Assembly: GCF_900112425.1 (NCBI RefSeq)
Contig: NZ_FOLP01000003.1
Span: 676,827-740,826 of the forward strand
Direction: 5' to 3'
Length of the DNA stretch: 64,000 nucleotides
Origin: Variovorax sp. OK212
GTDB taxonomy: Bacteria; Pseudomonadota; Gammaproteobacteria; Burkholderiales; Burkholderiaceae_C
Positions 29,965-37,753 of the stretch are shown one piece after another. The notes under the pieces were generated by a model that was given only the letters and a program-made list of their open reading frames with translations, did no database searches and was not told the origin of the DNA. The stretch's first letter is position 1, and every line of letters starts with the position of its first letter. Made by a program: the position numbers and the translations under genes.

Positions 29965-30015
29965 TCATGACAAACGATGACAGGGCCCCGCGTGCGCGCT
30001 CACGGATTGTCATGA
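29965..30015. promoter_or_regulatory. ATGACA half-site cluster, candidate response-regulator binding region
   Basis: ATGACA occurs at 29967-29972 and again at 29977-29982, a direct repeat with exactly 10-base spacing, typical of OmpR-family sites. An inverted copy lies at 30009-30014, inside a 9-base inverted repeat TCATGACAA / TTGTCATGA (29965-29973 and 30007-30015). The cluster is 46 bases from the regulator start and 100 bases before the divergent gene. A GC palindrome of GGCC repeats lies at about 29938-29960. Confidence 0.5.
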
Positions 30016-30114
30016 ACCGGCCCGGCGCCGCCATGGCTGGCTCACACCTCGCGCCCACAGTCGCTGGCATGGCTTCGCACGGTGCGCGGCCGCTACCGCA
30101 AAGGAGTTCCGGAC

Positions 30115-30570
30115 ATGAAGCGCGTTCTTTTCCCGTCGACCTTCGCCATGCTGGCGGGGGCCTTGTCGATCACGGCCCTCATGACGCTCTCGGCCACCGA
30201 GGCCGCCGCGGCCAGCCGCCATGTCGTGCGGCCCGATGCCGCGGGCGGCACCACCGCAAGCAACATGCGCGGCATGCGCGGCCCCGACGGCGGCTATGCG
30301 GCGCGCGCCGGCACCACCTCGGTCAACCCCGACGGCTCGGCCAGCCACCGCAGCGGCTTTGCGGCCTCCGGTGCACGCGGCAACGTGGAGAGCAGCGGCA
30401 GCGCGACACGCGATGCGTCGGGCAACGTGACGCAAGGCCGCAGCACCACGGCCACCAGCGCCGCCACCGGCAACAGCGTGCAGAGCAGCACCAGCTACAG
30501 CAGCGGCACCGGCCTCACCCACAGCGCCACCTGCTACAGCGCCGCCGGCGCTGTCATTCCCTGCCGCTGA
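30115..30570 (+). CDS. Exported Ser/Gly/Thr-rich protein of unknown function
   Basis: A 151-residue protein with a signal peptide to about residue 33 ('LSATEAAAAS'). The mature part is low-complexity: 'GGTTASNMRGMRGPDGGYAAR', then many Ser/Thr/Gly/Asn residues, and a C-terminus with two Cys ('SATCYSAAGAVIPCR') that could form a disulfide. The ATG at 30115 follows AGGAG by 8 bases. It is the first gene of a plus-strand operon opposite a two-component system and may be surface-exposed. No family recognised. Confidence 0.7.
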   Translation: MKRVLFPSTFAMLAGALSITALMTLSATEAAAASRHVVRPDAAGGTTASNMRGMRGPDGGYAARAGTTSVNPDGSASHRSGFAASGARGNVESSGSATRDASGNVTQGRSTTATSAATGNSVQSSTSYSSGTGLTHSATCYSAAGAVIPCR

Positions 30571-30585
30571 GCGAAAGGCACCGCC

Positions 30586-30876
30586 ATGACCACCCGCCAC
30601 GCCCTTCTGCTGGTGCTTGCCACCGCCTCCTTCACCGCCTGCGCGCAGGCGCCCGATGCCGGCCGCGTCGAGCAGATGCGCAGCGAACTGCACAAGCGCT
30701 TCGGCGCCGCCGACACCAACATCGACGGCCGCCTCACGCGCGACGAAGCCCGCGGCAAGATGCCCTGGGTCTACCGCAACTTCGACACCATCGACAGCGC
30801 CCATGCAGGCAGCGTGACGATGAACCAGATCGAGGCCTACGCCGCGACCCAGCAGCGCAACGGGCGGCAGAAATAG
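30586..30876 (+). CDS. Exported EF-hand protein
   Basis: A 96-residue protein with an N-terminal signal peptide ('LLLVLATASFTACAQA'). Cys19 sits in a near-lipobox (F-T-A-C), so lipidation is possible but not certain. Two helix-loop-helix units follow. The first loop, 'DTNIDGRLTRDE', has the Asp/Asn/Asp/Glu pattern of a calcium-binding EF-hand. The second, 'DTIDSAHAGSVTMNQIE', is degenerate. It probably senses or buffers divalent metal in the periplasm. It lies 15 bases after the Ser/Gly-rich protein gene and one base before the hydroxylase gene, so it is in the operon. Confidence 0.8.
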   Translation: MTTRHALLLVLATASFTACAQAPDAGRVEQMRSELHKRFGAADTNIDGRLTRDEARGKMPWVYRNFDTIDSAHAGSVTMNQIEAYAATQQRNGRQK

Positions 30877-30877
30877 C

Positions 30878-31738
30878 ATGTCCTTCGATGTGCTTCGCGA
30901 ATCGATGGGGCCGGGCATTGCCGTCTGGCTGACCGCCCTGCTGGTCTTCGTGCTGGCCGCGGCCACGCTCGAAGGGCTGGTGCAGACCTTTGTGCGGCAC
31001 CGGGCCTACGACTGGCGCGCCTACGGCGCCTCGCTGGCCGATGCCGTGGGCCGCCGCGCGGTCGATGCGCTGGGGCTGTCGATTGCGGCGCCGGTGCTGG
31101 CCTGGGCGCATGCCCACCGCGTCGACACGATTTCGCTGGCCACACCCGCCGCCTTCGCGCTGCTGTTCGTCGGGCAGGAGTTCTGCTACTACTGGTACCA
31201 CCGCGCGGCGCACCGGGTGCGCTGGTTCTGGGCCACGCATGCGGTGCACCACTCGCCCAACGAGCTGACGCTGGCCGCCGCGCTGCGCCTGGGCTGGACC
31301 GGCAAGCTCACCGGCACCGCGCTGTTCTTCGCGCCGCTGGTGTGGCTGGGCTTTCCGCCGCTGGCGGTGGTGGCCACGCTGGCCGCCAACCTGCTGTACC
31401 AGTTCTGGCTGCACGCGCCGTGGATGCCGCGCCTGGGCCCGCTCGAATGGGTGCTGAACACGCCCACGCACCACAAGGTGCACCACGCGTCCAACCCCGA
31501 GTACCTGGACCGCAACTACGGCGGCGTGCTGATCGTGTTCGACCGGATGTTCGGCACCTTCGCCGCTGAGCGCGAGGACGTGGCGCTGCGCTACGGCCTG
31601 ACCACGCCGCTGCGCACGCACAACCCGTTGCGCATCGCCTTCCACGAATGGGCGAACCTGGGCCGCGACCTCTGGAAAGCCCGCGGCTGGCGCGCGAAAA
31701 TCTCCACCCTCTTCGGCCCTCCGGGAGCTTCTTCATGA
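30878..31738 (+). CDS. Sterol desaturase / fatty acid hydroxylase superfamily membrane protein
   Basis: A 286-residue integral membrane di-iron oxygenase candidate. The histidine boxes are present: 'HRAAHRVRWFWATHAVHHS' (HxxxH and HxxHH) and, later, 'LNTPTHHKVHHASN' (HHxxHH type). Four or so membrane segments surround them. Family members hydroxylate or desaturate fatty acids, sterols or carotenoids using O2. Substrate unknown here. The ATG follows the EF-hand gene's stop by one base, and the stop overlaps the esterase gene (ATGA). Confidence 0.88.
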   Translation: MSFDVLRESMGPGIAVWLTALLVFVLAAATLEGLVQTFVRHRAYDWRAYGASLADAVGRRAVDALGLSIAAPVLAWAHAHRVDTISLATPAAFALLFVGQEFCYYWYHRAAHRVRWFWATHAVHHSPNELTLAAALRLGWTGKLTGTALFFAPLVWLGFPPLAVVATLAANLLYQFWLHAPWMPRLGPLEWVLNTPTHHKVHHASNPEYLDRNYGGVLIVFDRMFGTFAAEREDVALRYGLTTPLRTHNPLRIAFHEWANLGRDLWKARGWRAKISTLFGPPGASS

Positions 31739-32667
31739 CACGTCTTCTTCGGATCTGCGCGGCCTGGCTGGGGCTGCTGGCCTTTTTTCCTGCAATGGCG
31801 CAGCAACCCGGCGCACCCGCGACACCTGGGACACCCGCCGGCATCCGCCGCATCGCCGACCTGCCCTACGGCCCCGACGCGCGCCAGCGCATGGACGTCT
31901 ACCTGCCCGCGAACGCACACGGTGCGCCGGTGCTGGTGATGGTGCACGGCGGCGCGTGGATGTTCGGCGACAAGGCGGCCGCCTCGGTGATCGACCTGAA
32001 GGTCGAGCACTGGGTGCGCGACCAGGGCTTCATCCTGGTGTCGGTGGGCTACCGCTTCGTGCCGCAGGTCGACGTGCTGCAGCAGGCGCAGGACGTGGCG
32101 CGCGCGGTGGCCACTGCGCAGGCCAGCGCGCCTTCGTGGGGCGGCGACGCGGGCCGCTTCGTGCTGATGGGCCACTCGGCCGGCGCGCACCTGGTGGCGC
32201 TGCTCGGCGCCTCGCCCGACATCGCGCGCCAGCAAGGCGCGCGCCCCTGGCTCGGCACCATCGCGCTCGACAGCGCCGCGCTGGACACCACGGGGCTCAT
32301 GCGGCGGCGGCACATGAACTTCTACGACCGCGTGTTCGGCAGCGACCCCGCGCTGTGGCGCGCCGTCTCCCCGACCGACACGCTCGCGCCGAGTGCGGCG
32401 CCGGTGCTGCTGGTGTGCTCGACGCAGCGGCGCGACGGGTCGTGCACGCAGTCGCAGCAGTTCGCGACGCGGGTGGCAGCCACCGGCGGACGCGCCGAGG
32501 TGCTGCCCGAAGATCTTTCGCATGCGCAGATCAATGCGGAGCTGGGGTTGCCGGGCGGCTACACCGCGGCGGTGGATGCGTTCGTGCGATCGGTGGGGGC
32601 GCAGGGCGCGAAGGCCACCACGGGCGCCCTGGGCGCCCAGGGTGCGATCGGCAAGCCGCAAAGCTAG
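31735..32667 (+). CDS. Exported alpha/beta hydrolase (esterase/lipase-like)
   Basis: A 310-residue protein with a signal peptide ('GLLAFFPAMAQQ', cleavage near residue 22). The hormone-sensitive-lipase-like oxyanion motif is 'VHGGAWMFG', the nucleophile elbow 'MGHSAGAH', and His in 'DLSHAQIN'. It would hydrolyse an ester in the periplasm. The start is set by its overlap with the previous stop. The C-terminal tail repeats 'GAQGAK / GALGAQGA', suggesting a small sequence expansion. Confidence 0.88.
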   Translation: MTRLLRICAAWLGLLAFFPAMAQQPGAPATPGTPAGIRRIADLPYGPDARQRMDVYLPANAHGAPVLVMVHGGAWMFGDKAAASVIDLKVEHWVRDQGFILVSVGYRFVPQVDVLQQAQDVARAVATAQASAPSWGGDAGRFVLMGHSAGAHLVALLGASPDIARQQGARPWLGTIALDSAALDTTGLMRRRHMNFYDRVFGSDPALWRAVSPTDTLAPSAAPVLLVCSTQRRDGSCTQSQQFATRVAATGGRAEVLPEDLSHAQINAELGLPGGYTAAVDAFVRSVGAQGAKATTGALGAQGAIGKPQS

Positions 32668-32676
32668 CGAACTAGG

Positions 32677-33936
32677 ATGGAGGGCATGCCGAAGCAGCCC
32701 TCCTCCAATTTGCCCCAGCCTTTCTTCGAACTCGACAACGCGGAGCGCGACAGCGTCGGCCTCGACCCGGTGGAGCCGCACTGGACGCGCGTGATGTTCA
32801 AGGACACCGTGGCTTTCTTCGACGGCGGCACGCTGCGCAAGTTCTTGCGCGCGGGCGCCGACGGGTACCTCGAAGTCGACACGCTGCTCGAAACCCGCGA
32901 ACGCGCCTTCCTGCTGCCCAAGACGTCGCGCGGCAAGGAGCGCAAGATCTCCGCGGCCGTGCTGCTCATGACGGAGCGCGCCAACGGCCGCTGGTTCCAG
33001 GCCTCGTTCATCGGCGAGCGGCTGAAGGAATCGGATGTTTCCGCGCTCAACACGCGCAACATGCGCGCCATCGATTTCTGGCAGGACGGCAGCCTGCACA
33101 ACCACGCCGAGCTGCGCGTCTACCTGCGTGCGCGGATGCAGCGCATCTCCGATGGCCTGCACCAGGAGATCGCCGAGATGAAGTCGGCCCCGCGCCAGCA
33201 GCTGAAGTACCGCCCCGGCGATGTCTTTCGCTTTCGCATCGACGACACGCGCTACGGCTTCGGCCTGCTGCTGGGCAGCCTGAAGGAAATTCGCGCGGCC
33301 GGCCTGCTGCCGCAAGACCACCCCTGGCACTACGTGATGTCGGTGCCGCTCATCGTGCGGTTGTTCGACGGCGCATCGGCCGACCCGCACCCCGGCGTCG
33401 AAGCGCTGTCGGCCTGGCCGCTGCTGCCGGCCCAGACCATGATGGACAACCAGCTCTTCTGGGGCGGGTTTCCGGTCATCGGCCGCAAGGCGCTGGTGCC
33501 TGGCGACATCGACTTTCCCTGCGGTGTCGGCACGGCGCCGACGCAGGAAGGGCATGCGTTCTTCTACTGGGGATTCGGCTGGCACCGGTTGGCGGATGCA
33601 GCGATCGGCGACGAAACCGACAGCGGCATGGGCATCGGCATGCTGGACCGCACGCCCCTGCAGGAAGCCTTGGCGGGCCGCGTGCCGGGGCGGCCCTGGG
33701 AGTTGCGGCACCCCGAGCACGCCGCCACGTTCAAGCGGGTGCTGGCCGAGATCGGGTGCGACGGCGTGGCGGACTATGCCGCGTATGCGCAGTGGGCCGG
33801 CAGCCTGTCGCCCGAGGCCTTCATTGCGCAGATGCAACCGGCGGAGCCAACGCTCAAAAACAAGCCCAAAAGCAAGCCCAAAAGCAAGCCTAAAGCCAAG
33901 CCCCAGGCCAAGCGCGCACCCAAGGCGAACACCTAA
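32677..33936 (+). CDS. Unknown protein with Imm26-like segment and basic repeat tail
   Basis: A 419-residue cytoplasmic protein. The segment from about residue 177, 'KYRPGDVFRFRIDDTRYGFGLLL', resembles the start of immunity-protein-26 domains (GDVF ... RYGFG), which occur in toxin-immunity loci. The flanking regions ('FFYWGFGWHRLADAAIGDETDSGMGIGML' and an N-terminal half) are not recognised. The last 25 residues are K-P-K-S/A repeats, encoded by tandem AAGCCCAAAAGC-like units, and are probably disordered and nucleic-acid-binding. No toxin gene is adjacent. The Imm26 link is tentative. The 3' end overlaps the convergent sirtuin gene by 4 bases. Confidence 0.55.
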   Translation: MEGMPKQPSSNLPQPFFELDNAERDSVGLDPVEPHWTRVMFKDTVAFFDGGTLRKFLRAGADGYLEVDTLLETRERAFLLPKTSRGKERKISAAVLLMTERANGRWFQASFIGERLKESDVSALNTRNMRAIDFWQDGSLHNHAELRVYLRARMQRISDGLHQEIAEMKSAPRQQLKYRPGDVFRFRIDDTRYGFGLLLGSLKEIRAAGLLPQDHPWHYVMSVPLIVRLFDGASADPHPGVEALSAWPLLPAQTMMDNQLFWGGFPVIGRKALVPGDIDFPCGVGTAPTQEGHAFFYWGFGWHRLADAAIGDETDSGMGIGMLDRTPLQEALAGRVPGRPWELRHPEHAATFKRVLAEIGCDGVADYAAYAQWAGSLSPEAFIAQMQPAEPTLKNKPKSKPKSKPKAKPQAKRAPKANT

Positions 33937-34775
33937 GCCAGCTCGCTCGCCAGCTCCTCCAGCGCCTCGCCCACCGGTCGTTCGACCTTCAGCGTGAGCA
34001 GCTCGTCGGCCCGCGTGCGGCCCAGGTTCACCGCCGCCACGGGCTTGCCCGCCGCGGCCGCTGCCTGCACGAAGCGGAAGCCCGAATACACCATCAGCGA
34101 CGAGCCGGCCACAAGCACCGCATCGGCCGCTTCCAGTGCCGCGAAGGCCGCGGTGACGCGCTCCTTGGGCACGCTTTCGCCGAAGAACACCACGTCGGGC
34201 TTGAGCAGGCCGCCGCAGTGCGCGCAGGCTGGCACGTCGAAAGCGGAGAAGTCGTGGCCTTCGAGGTCGGCGTCGCCGTCGGGTGCGGTGCGGGCTTCGA
34301 GCGCGGCCCAGTGCGGATTGCGTTCACGCAGCTCGAGCTGCAGCGCTGCGCGCGGCATGCGCCGTTCGCAGGCCATGCAGCGCACGGTATCGATGCGTCC
34401 ATGCAGGTCGATGGTGTCTCGGCTGCCGGCGGCGTCGTGCAAGCCGTCGACGTTCTGTGTGAGCAGCAGGCCCACACGGCCCGCCTGCTCCATCTGCGCC
34501 AGCGCGCGGTGCGCAGCGCCGGGCCGCGCACCGGCCATGGTCGGCCAGCCGATCAGGCTGCGCGCCCAGTAGCGGCGGCGCGTCGAGTCCTCGCCCATGA
34601 AGGCCTGGTAGGTGACGGGCGACGGACGCTTCCATTCGCCCTTTGCGTCGCGGTAGTCGGGAATGCCCGATTCGGTGCTGCACCCCGCGCCGGTGAGCAC
34701 GAAGAGCCTGGGGTGGCGGGTGGCGAAGTCGGCTAGCGCGGCGGGCGCGGTGCGCGCGGGGGGATTGGCGGACAT
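33933..34775 (-). CDS. Sir2-family NAD-dependent protein deacetylase (sirtuin)
   Basis: A 280-residue sirtuin. NAD-binding 'LTGAGCSTESGIPDYRD' lies near residues 26-42, 'TQNVDGLHDAAGS' near 110, the catalytic His in 'DLHGRIDTVRC', and the zinc ribbon is complete ('CMAC' and later 'CAHC'). 'VAGSSLMVYSGF' and 'NLGRTRADELLTLKV' complete the Rossmann core. It would remove acyl groups from Lys using NAD+. It stands alone, convergent with the Imm26-like gene and divergent from the Bug receptor gene. Confidence 0.95.
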   Translation of the reverse strand: MSANPPARTAPAALADFATRHPRLFVLTGAGCSTESGIPDYRDAKGEWKRPSPVTYQAFMGEDSTRRRYWARSLIGWPTMAGARPGAAHRALAQMEQAGRVGLLLTQNVDGLHDAAGSRDTIDLHGRIDTVRCMACERRMPRAALQLELRERNPHWAALEARTAPDGDADLEGHDFSAFDVPACAHCGGLLKPDVVFFGESVPKERVTAAFAALEAADAVLVAGSSLMVYSGFRFVQAAAAAGKPVAAVNLGRTRADELLTLKVERPVGEALEELASELA

Positions 34776-34844
34776 GCGGCCAGCATAAGTCGGCGGCCCG
34801 ATTCCTGCTAAAGGCCTCGTTCTTATCCGTCTGCGGAGAACGCC

Positions 34845-35822
34845 ATGACATCCTTTCGCCCCACGCGCCGCGGTGCGCTGCACATCCTGGCCGCGGGCGT
34901 CGCCTCGGCCGCCCTGCCCGCCTTCGCCCAATGGCCCGACCGGGCGATCAGGATCGTCGTGACCTTCCCGCCCGGCGGCTCCAGCGACGTGCTGGCGCGC
35001 GTGATGGCCGAGCAGTTGGCCAAGAAACTCGGGCAGCCCGTGGTGGTCGACAACAAGCCCGGCGCGGGCGGCACCATCGGCGGCGCGCAGGTGGCCGCCG
35101 CGGCGGCCGACGGCTACACGCTGATGCTGTCGAACACCACGCCCATCGCGCTCGGGCCGTTCACGCTCGACAAGCAGCCCTACGACCCGGTGACGGGCTT
35201 CACCCACATTGCCTACCTGGGCGCGGCGCCGCTGGTGGTCATGGCGAGCAAGCCGTCGGGCCTGAAGACCTATGCCGAGTTCGAGGCGACGGCGCGCAAG
35301 GACGGGCGCATGGACTTCGGCTCGGGCGGGCCGGGGTCGATCGGCCACATCCACGGCGAGCTGCTCAGGAAGACCACCGGGATCAACATGGTGCACGTGC
35401 CCTACCGCGGCGGCGCACCGATGACCACCGACCTGATCGCCAACACCATTCCGGTGGGCATCGACGTGATCACCGCGTACGTGCCGTTCTTCAAGAGCGG
35501 CCAGCTGGTGCCGCTGGCGGTGACGGGCACGCAGCGCTCCCCGCTGATGCCCGACGTGCCGACGATGGTGGAGCTTCACCAGCCGAAGCTGGTGCTGGAG
35601 AACTTCTTCGGGCTCTCGGGCCCTGCGAGGCTGCCGCCGGACGTGGTGGCACGGCTCAACACCGCGTGCAACGAGGTGCTGGTGATGCCCGAGATCCAGA
35701 AGAAGCTGACCGAGCTGGGCATCGTGGCCAAGCCGGAATCGGTGGCGATGTTCAACGGCTTCGTGAAGGAGCAGGTCGACGTGCTGGGGCCGACGGTGAA
35801 GGGCGCGGGGATCAAGCTGTAG
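34845..35822 (+). CDS. Bug-family (tripartite tricarboxylate transporter) substrate-binding protein
   Basis: A 325-residue periplasmic receptor with a signal peptide to about residue 28 ('RRGALHILAAGVASAALPAFAQW'). Bug markers: 'PDRAIRIVVTFPPGGSSDVLARVMAEQL', 'VDNKPGAGGTIGGAQVA' and 'PEIQKKLTELGI'. Ligands of this very large betaproteobacterial family are mostly small carboxylates. No TctA/TctB membrane genes are nearby, as is usual for orphan Bug proteins, so ligand and partner are unknown. GGAG lies 8 bases before the ATG. Confidence 0.95.
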   Translation: MTSFRPTRRGALHILAAGVASAALPAFAQWPDRAIRIVVTFPPGGSSDVLARVMAEQLAKKLGQPVVVDNKPGAGGTIGGAQVAAAAADGYTLMLSNTTPIALGPFTLDKQPYDPVTGFTHIAYLGAAPLVVMASKPSGLKTYAEFEATARKDGRMDFGSGGPGSIGHIHGELLRKTTGINMVHVPYRGGAPMTTDLIANTIPVGIDVITAYVPFFKSGQLVPLAVTGTQRSPLMPDVPTMVELHQPKLVLENFFGLSGPARLPPDVVARLNTACNEVLVMPEIQKKLTELGIVAKPESVAMFNGFVKEQVDVLGPTVKGAGIKL

Positions 35823-35858
35823 GCTGGAACCCGACCCCGGCAACCACCCCCCGCAGCC

Positions 35859-36299
35859 TCAGAGGCGAACGCAGACCGCCTGCCGCTCCTGCAGCACCGC
35901 CTCCTGCGCGAACCGCAGGCGGTAGGCGCCGACGATGCGCGTGATGGCCGCGTCGTCCTTCTCGCTGCGCGGATGCACCAGCACGACGATCTTGGAACGC
36001 TCACGCACCACACCGCCCTGCACGCCCTGCACGCCACTCCACTGGCCGGTGGCGTCGATCACCGTCAGGCCTTGCGGAAAGGCCGGCGTCACGTTTTCGT
36101 CGAGGAAGGCGCCCCATTCGGCGTCCGAGACCTGGCCGCCCGCGGGAATGGCACGGCCGAAGTAGAGCGTGTCGCGCTCGAAGGCCTCGAAGCCGCTGCC
36201 GCATCGGCCGGCGGCGACAGTCGCCGGCGGCACGGCGCCGCACCCGGCGAGGGCAAGCACCGTTGCGGCGGCCATCAGCGAGAACGAGGTGCGTGTCAT
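35859..36299 (-). CDS. DUF3574 lipoprotein
   Basis: A 146-residue predicted lipoprotein: lipobox 'LAGC' at about residues 17-20 after a short signal peptide. The mature region has 'FERDTLYFGRAIPAGGQVSDAEWGAFLDENVTPAFPQGLTV', the DUF3574 hallmark. Function of the family is unknown. It follows sbcB on the same strand after 14 bases and may be co-transcribed, but there is no functional link that I can see. Confidence 0.85.
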   Translation of the reverse strand: MTRTSFSLMAAATVLALAGCGAVPPATVAAGRCGSGFEAFERDTLYFGRAIPAGGQVSDAEWGAFLDENVTPAFPQGLTVIDATGQWSGVQGVQGGVVRERSKIVVLVHPRSEKDDAAITRIVGAYRLRFAQEAVLQERQAVCVRL

Positions 36300-36313
36300 G
36301 GCGCGGTGACCGT

Positions 36314-37753
36314 TCAGGCCTCGGGCGCGATCGCCTCGGCGTACTCGTAGAGCGCGCCCAGGATTTCCTCGGCGCGCTCGTCGGCCTCTTCGGACAGCGC
36401 ATCGACCTCGCTGAACAGCATCTCGATGGTGCGCGCCCCGCCCTCGCCCTTGAACAGCCGGGCCACGCGCAAGGATTCCCAGCGCTCGGTCTCGTCTTCG
36501 TTGAGCAGCTCGGGCCAGTTGCGCGCGCGGTAGCGGAACAGGATCTCGTCGAGCCGGCCGTCGTCGAAACCGGTACGGTCCTTGGCCAGCTCTTCGGGCG
36601 ACAGCGCGCGCAGCTGGTTGAGGCGGCGGCGGTCGGCGTTGCCGACGAAGCCGCCGTAGAGGTCTTCGTCGACGTCGGGCGCGGCCTCCTTCGGCCGGGC
36701 GTACACCTGCGACCAGATGGCGCTCATGTCGGGCAGGTCGCGCGCGATGGCGGCGTGGCGCATGGCGGTGTCGAGGTCGATGTTCCAGCGCTCGGCCATG
36801 GCCGGCGCCAGCGTGCGCAGGTTGCCCACCACCATCGGCGACTTGTTCAGGTGCACGCCCTTCATGGGCAGGCGCACCACGCCTTCGGGCAGGTCGGCGG
36901 TGCGCGTGAACAGGCGCAGGCGCAGCGTGTCGGCGTCGAGGTCGCGCAGTTCGCTGGGGTCGTGCGCGAGGTCCCAGGCCAGCAGCTCGTTCTTGTTGGT
37001 CGGGTGGCTGGCCAGCGGCCACATCACGGCGATGCAGCCGCGCTCGACCGGGAACATGCCCGACACATGCAGGAAGGGCTTGGCGGTCTCGCGCATGGCC
37101 GGCAGGCCGAGCTCGCTGGCCACGCGGTCCTTCTTATGCAGGCTGAAGGCAAAGTCGAACAGCTTGGGCTGCTTGTCGCGAATGAGGCGGGCCAGCGCGA
37201 TGGTGGCGCGCACGTCGGACAGCGCATCGTGCGCCGATTCATGCAGCAGGCCGTTGGCGCGCGCCAGGTCTTCGAGCTTGAAGCTGGGCTTGCCGTCTTC
37301 CTTCTTCGGCCACTGGATGCCGTCGGGGCGCAGCGCATACGTGAGGCGCACCACGTCGAGCAGATCCCAGCGGCCGCAGTCGTTCTGCCATTCGCGCGCA
37401 TACGGGTCGATCAGGTTGCGCCAGAACAGGAAGCGCGTGACCTCGTCGTCGAAGCGGATGGTGTTGTAGCCCACGCCGATGGTGCCGGGCTGGGAGAAGG
37501 CCTTCTCGATGTGCGCGGCGAACTCGTGCTCGGGAATGCCGCGCTCCAGGCACACCTGCGGCGTGATGCCGGTGATCAGGCAGGCCTCGGGGCTGGGCAG
37601 GTAGTCGGGCGCGGGCTTGCAATAGACCATCAGCGGCTCGCCGACCTCGTTCAGCTCGGCGTCGGTGCGGATGGCGGCGAACTGCGAGGGGCGGTCGCGG
37701 CGCGGCACGGCGCCGAAGGTTTCGTAGTCGTGCCAGAGAAAGGTGTGGTTCAT
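36314..37753 (-). CDS. sbcB: Exodeoxyribonuclease I
   Basis: A 479-residue 3'-5' single-strand DNA exonuclease of normal ExoI length. The first catalytic acidic pair is in 'LWHDYETFGAVPRRDRPSQFA' (Asp9, Glu11). 'TIGVGYNTIRFDDEVTRFLFWRNL' carries the ExoII motif, and 'ARANGLLHESAHDALSDV' carries the HxxxxD ExoIII motif. The C-terminal part contains the SH3-like and helical ExoI domains ('IVRLPMKGVHLNKSPMV' type sequence). It acts in mismatch repair and recombination. It directly follows the cardiolipin-synthase stop on the same strand. Confidence 0.96.
   Translation of the reverse strand: MNHTFLWHDYETFGAVPRRDRPSQFAAIRTDAELNEVGEPLMVYCKPAPDYLPSPEACLITGITPQVCLERGIPEHEFAAHIEKAFSQPGTIGVGYNTIRFDDEVTRFLFWRNLIDPYAREWQNDCGRWDLLDVVRLTYALRPDGIQWPKKEDGKPSFKLEDLARANGLLHESAHDALSDVRATIALARLIRDKQPKLFDFAFSLHKKDRVASELGLPAMRETAKPFLHVSGMFPVERGCIAVMWPLASHPTNKNELLAWDLAHDPSELRDLDADTLRLRLFTRTADLPEGVVRLPMKGVHLNKSPMVVGNLRTLAPAMAERWNIDLDTAMRHAAIARDLPDMSAIWSQVYARPKEAAPDVDEDLYGGFVGNADRRRLNQLRALSPEELAKDRTGFDDGRLDEILFRYRARNWPELLNEDETERWESLRVARLFKGEGGARTIEMLFSEVDALSEEADERAEEILGALYEYAEAIAPEA

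Noticed and set aside
33840..33933. K-P-K-S repeat tail as a sign of frameshift or pseudogene
   Set aside because: The frame is open to a normal stop and the repeat is a clean in-frame expansion.
36314..37753. Exonuclease I gene as part of a defence island
   Set aside because: It is a standard housekeeping sbcB with normal motifs, and its neighbours are housekeeping genes.
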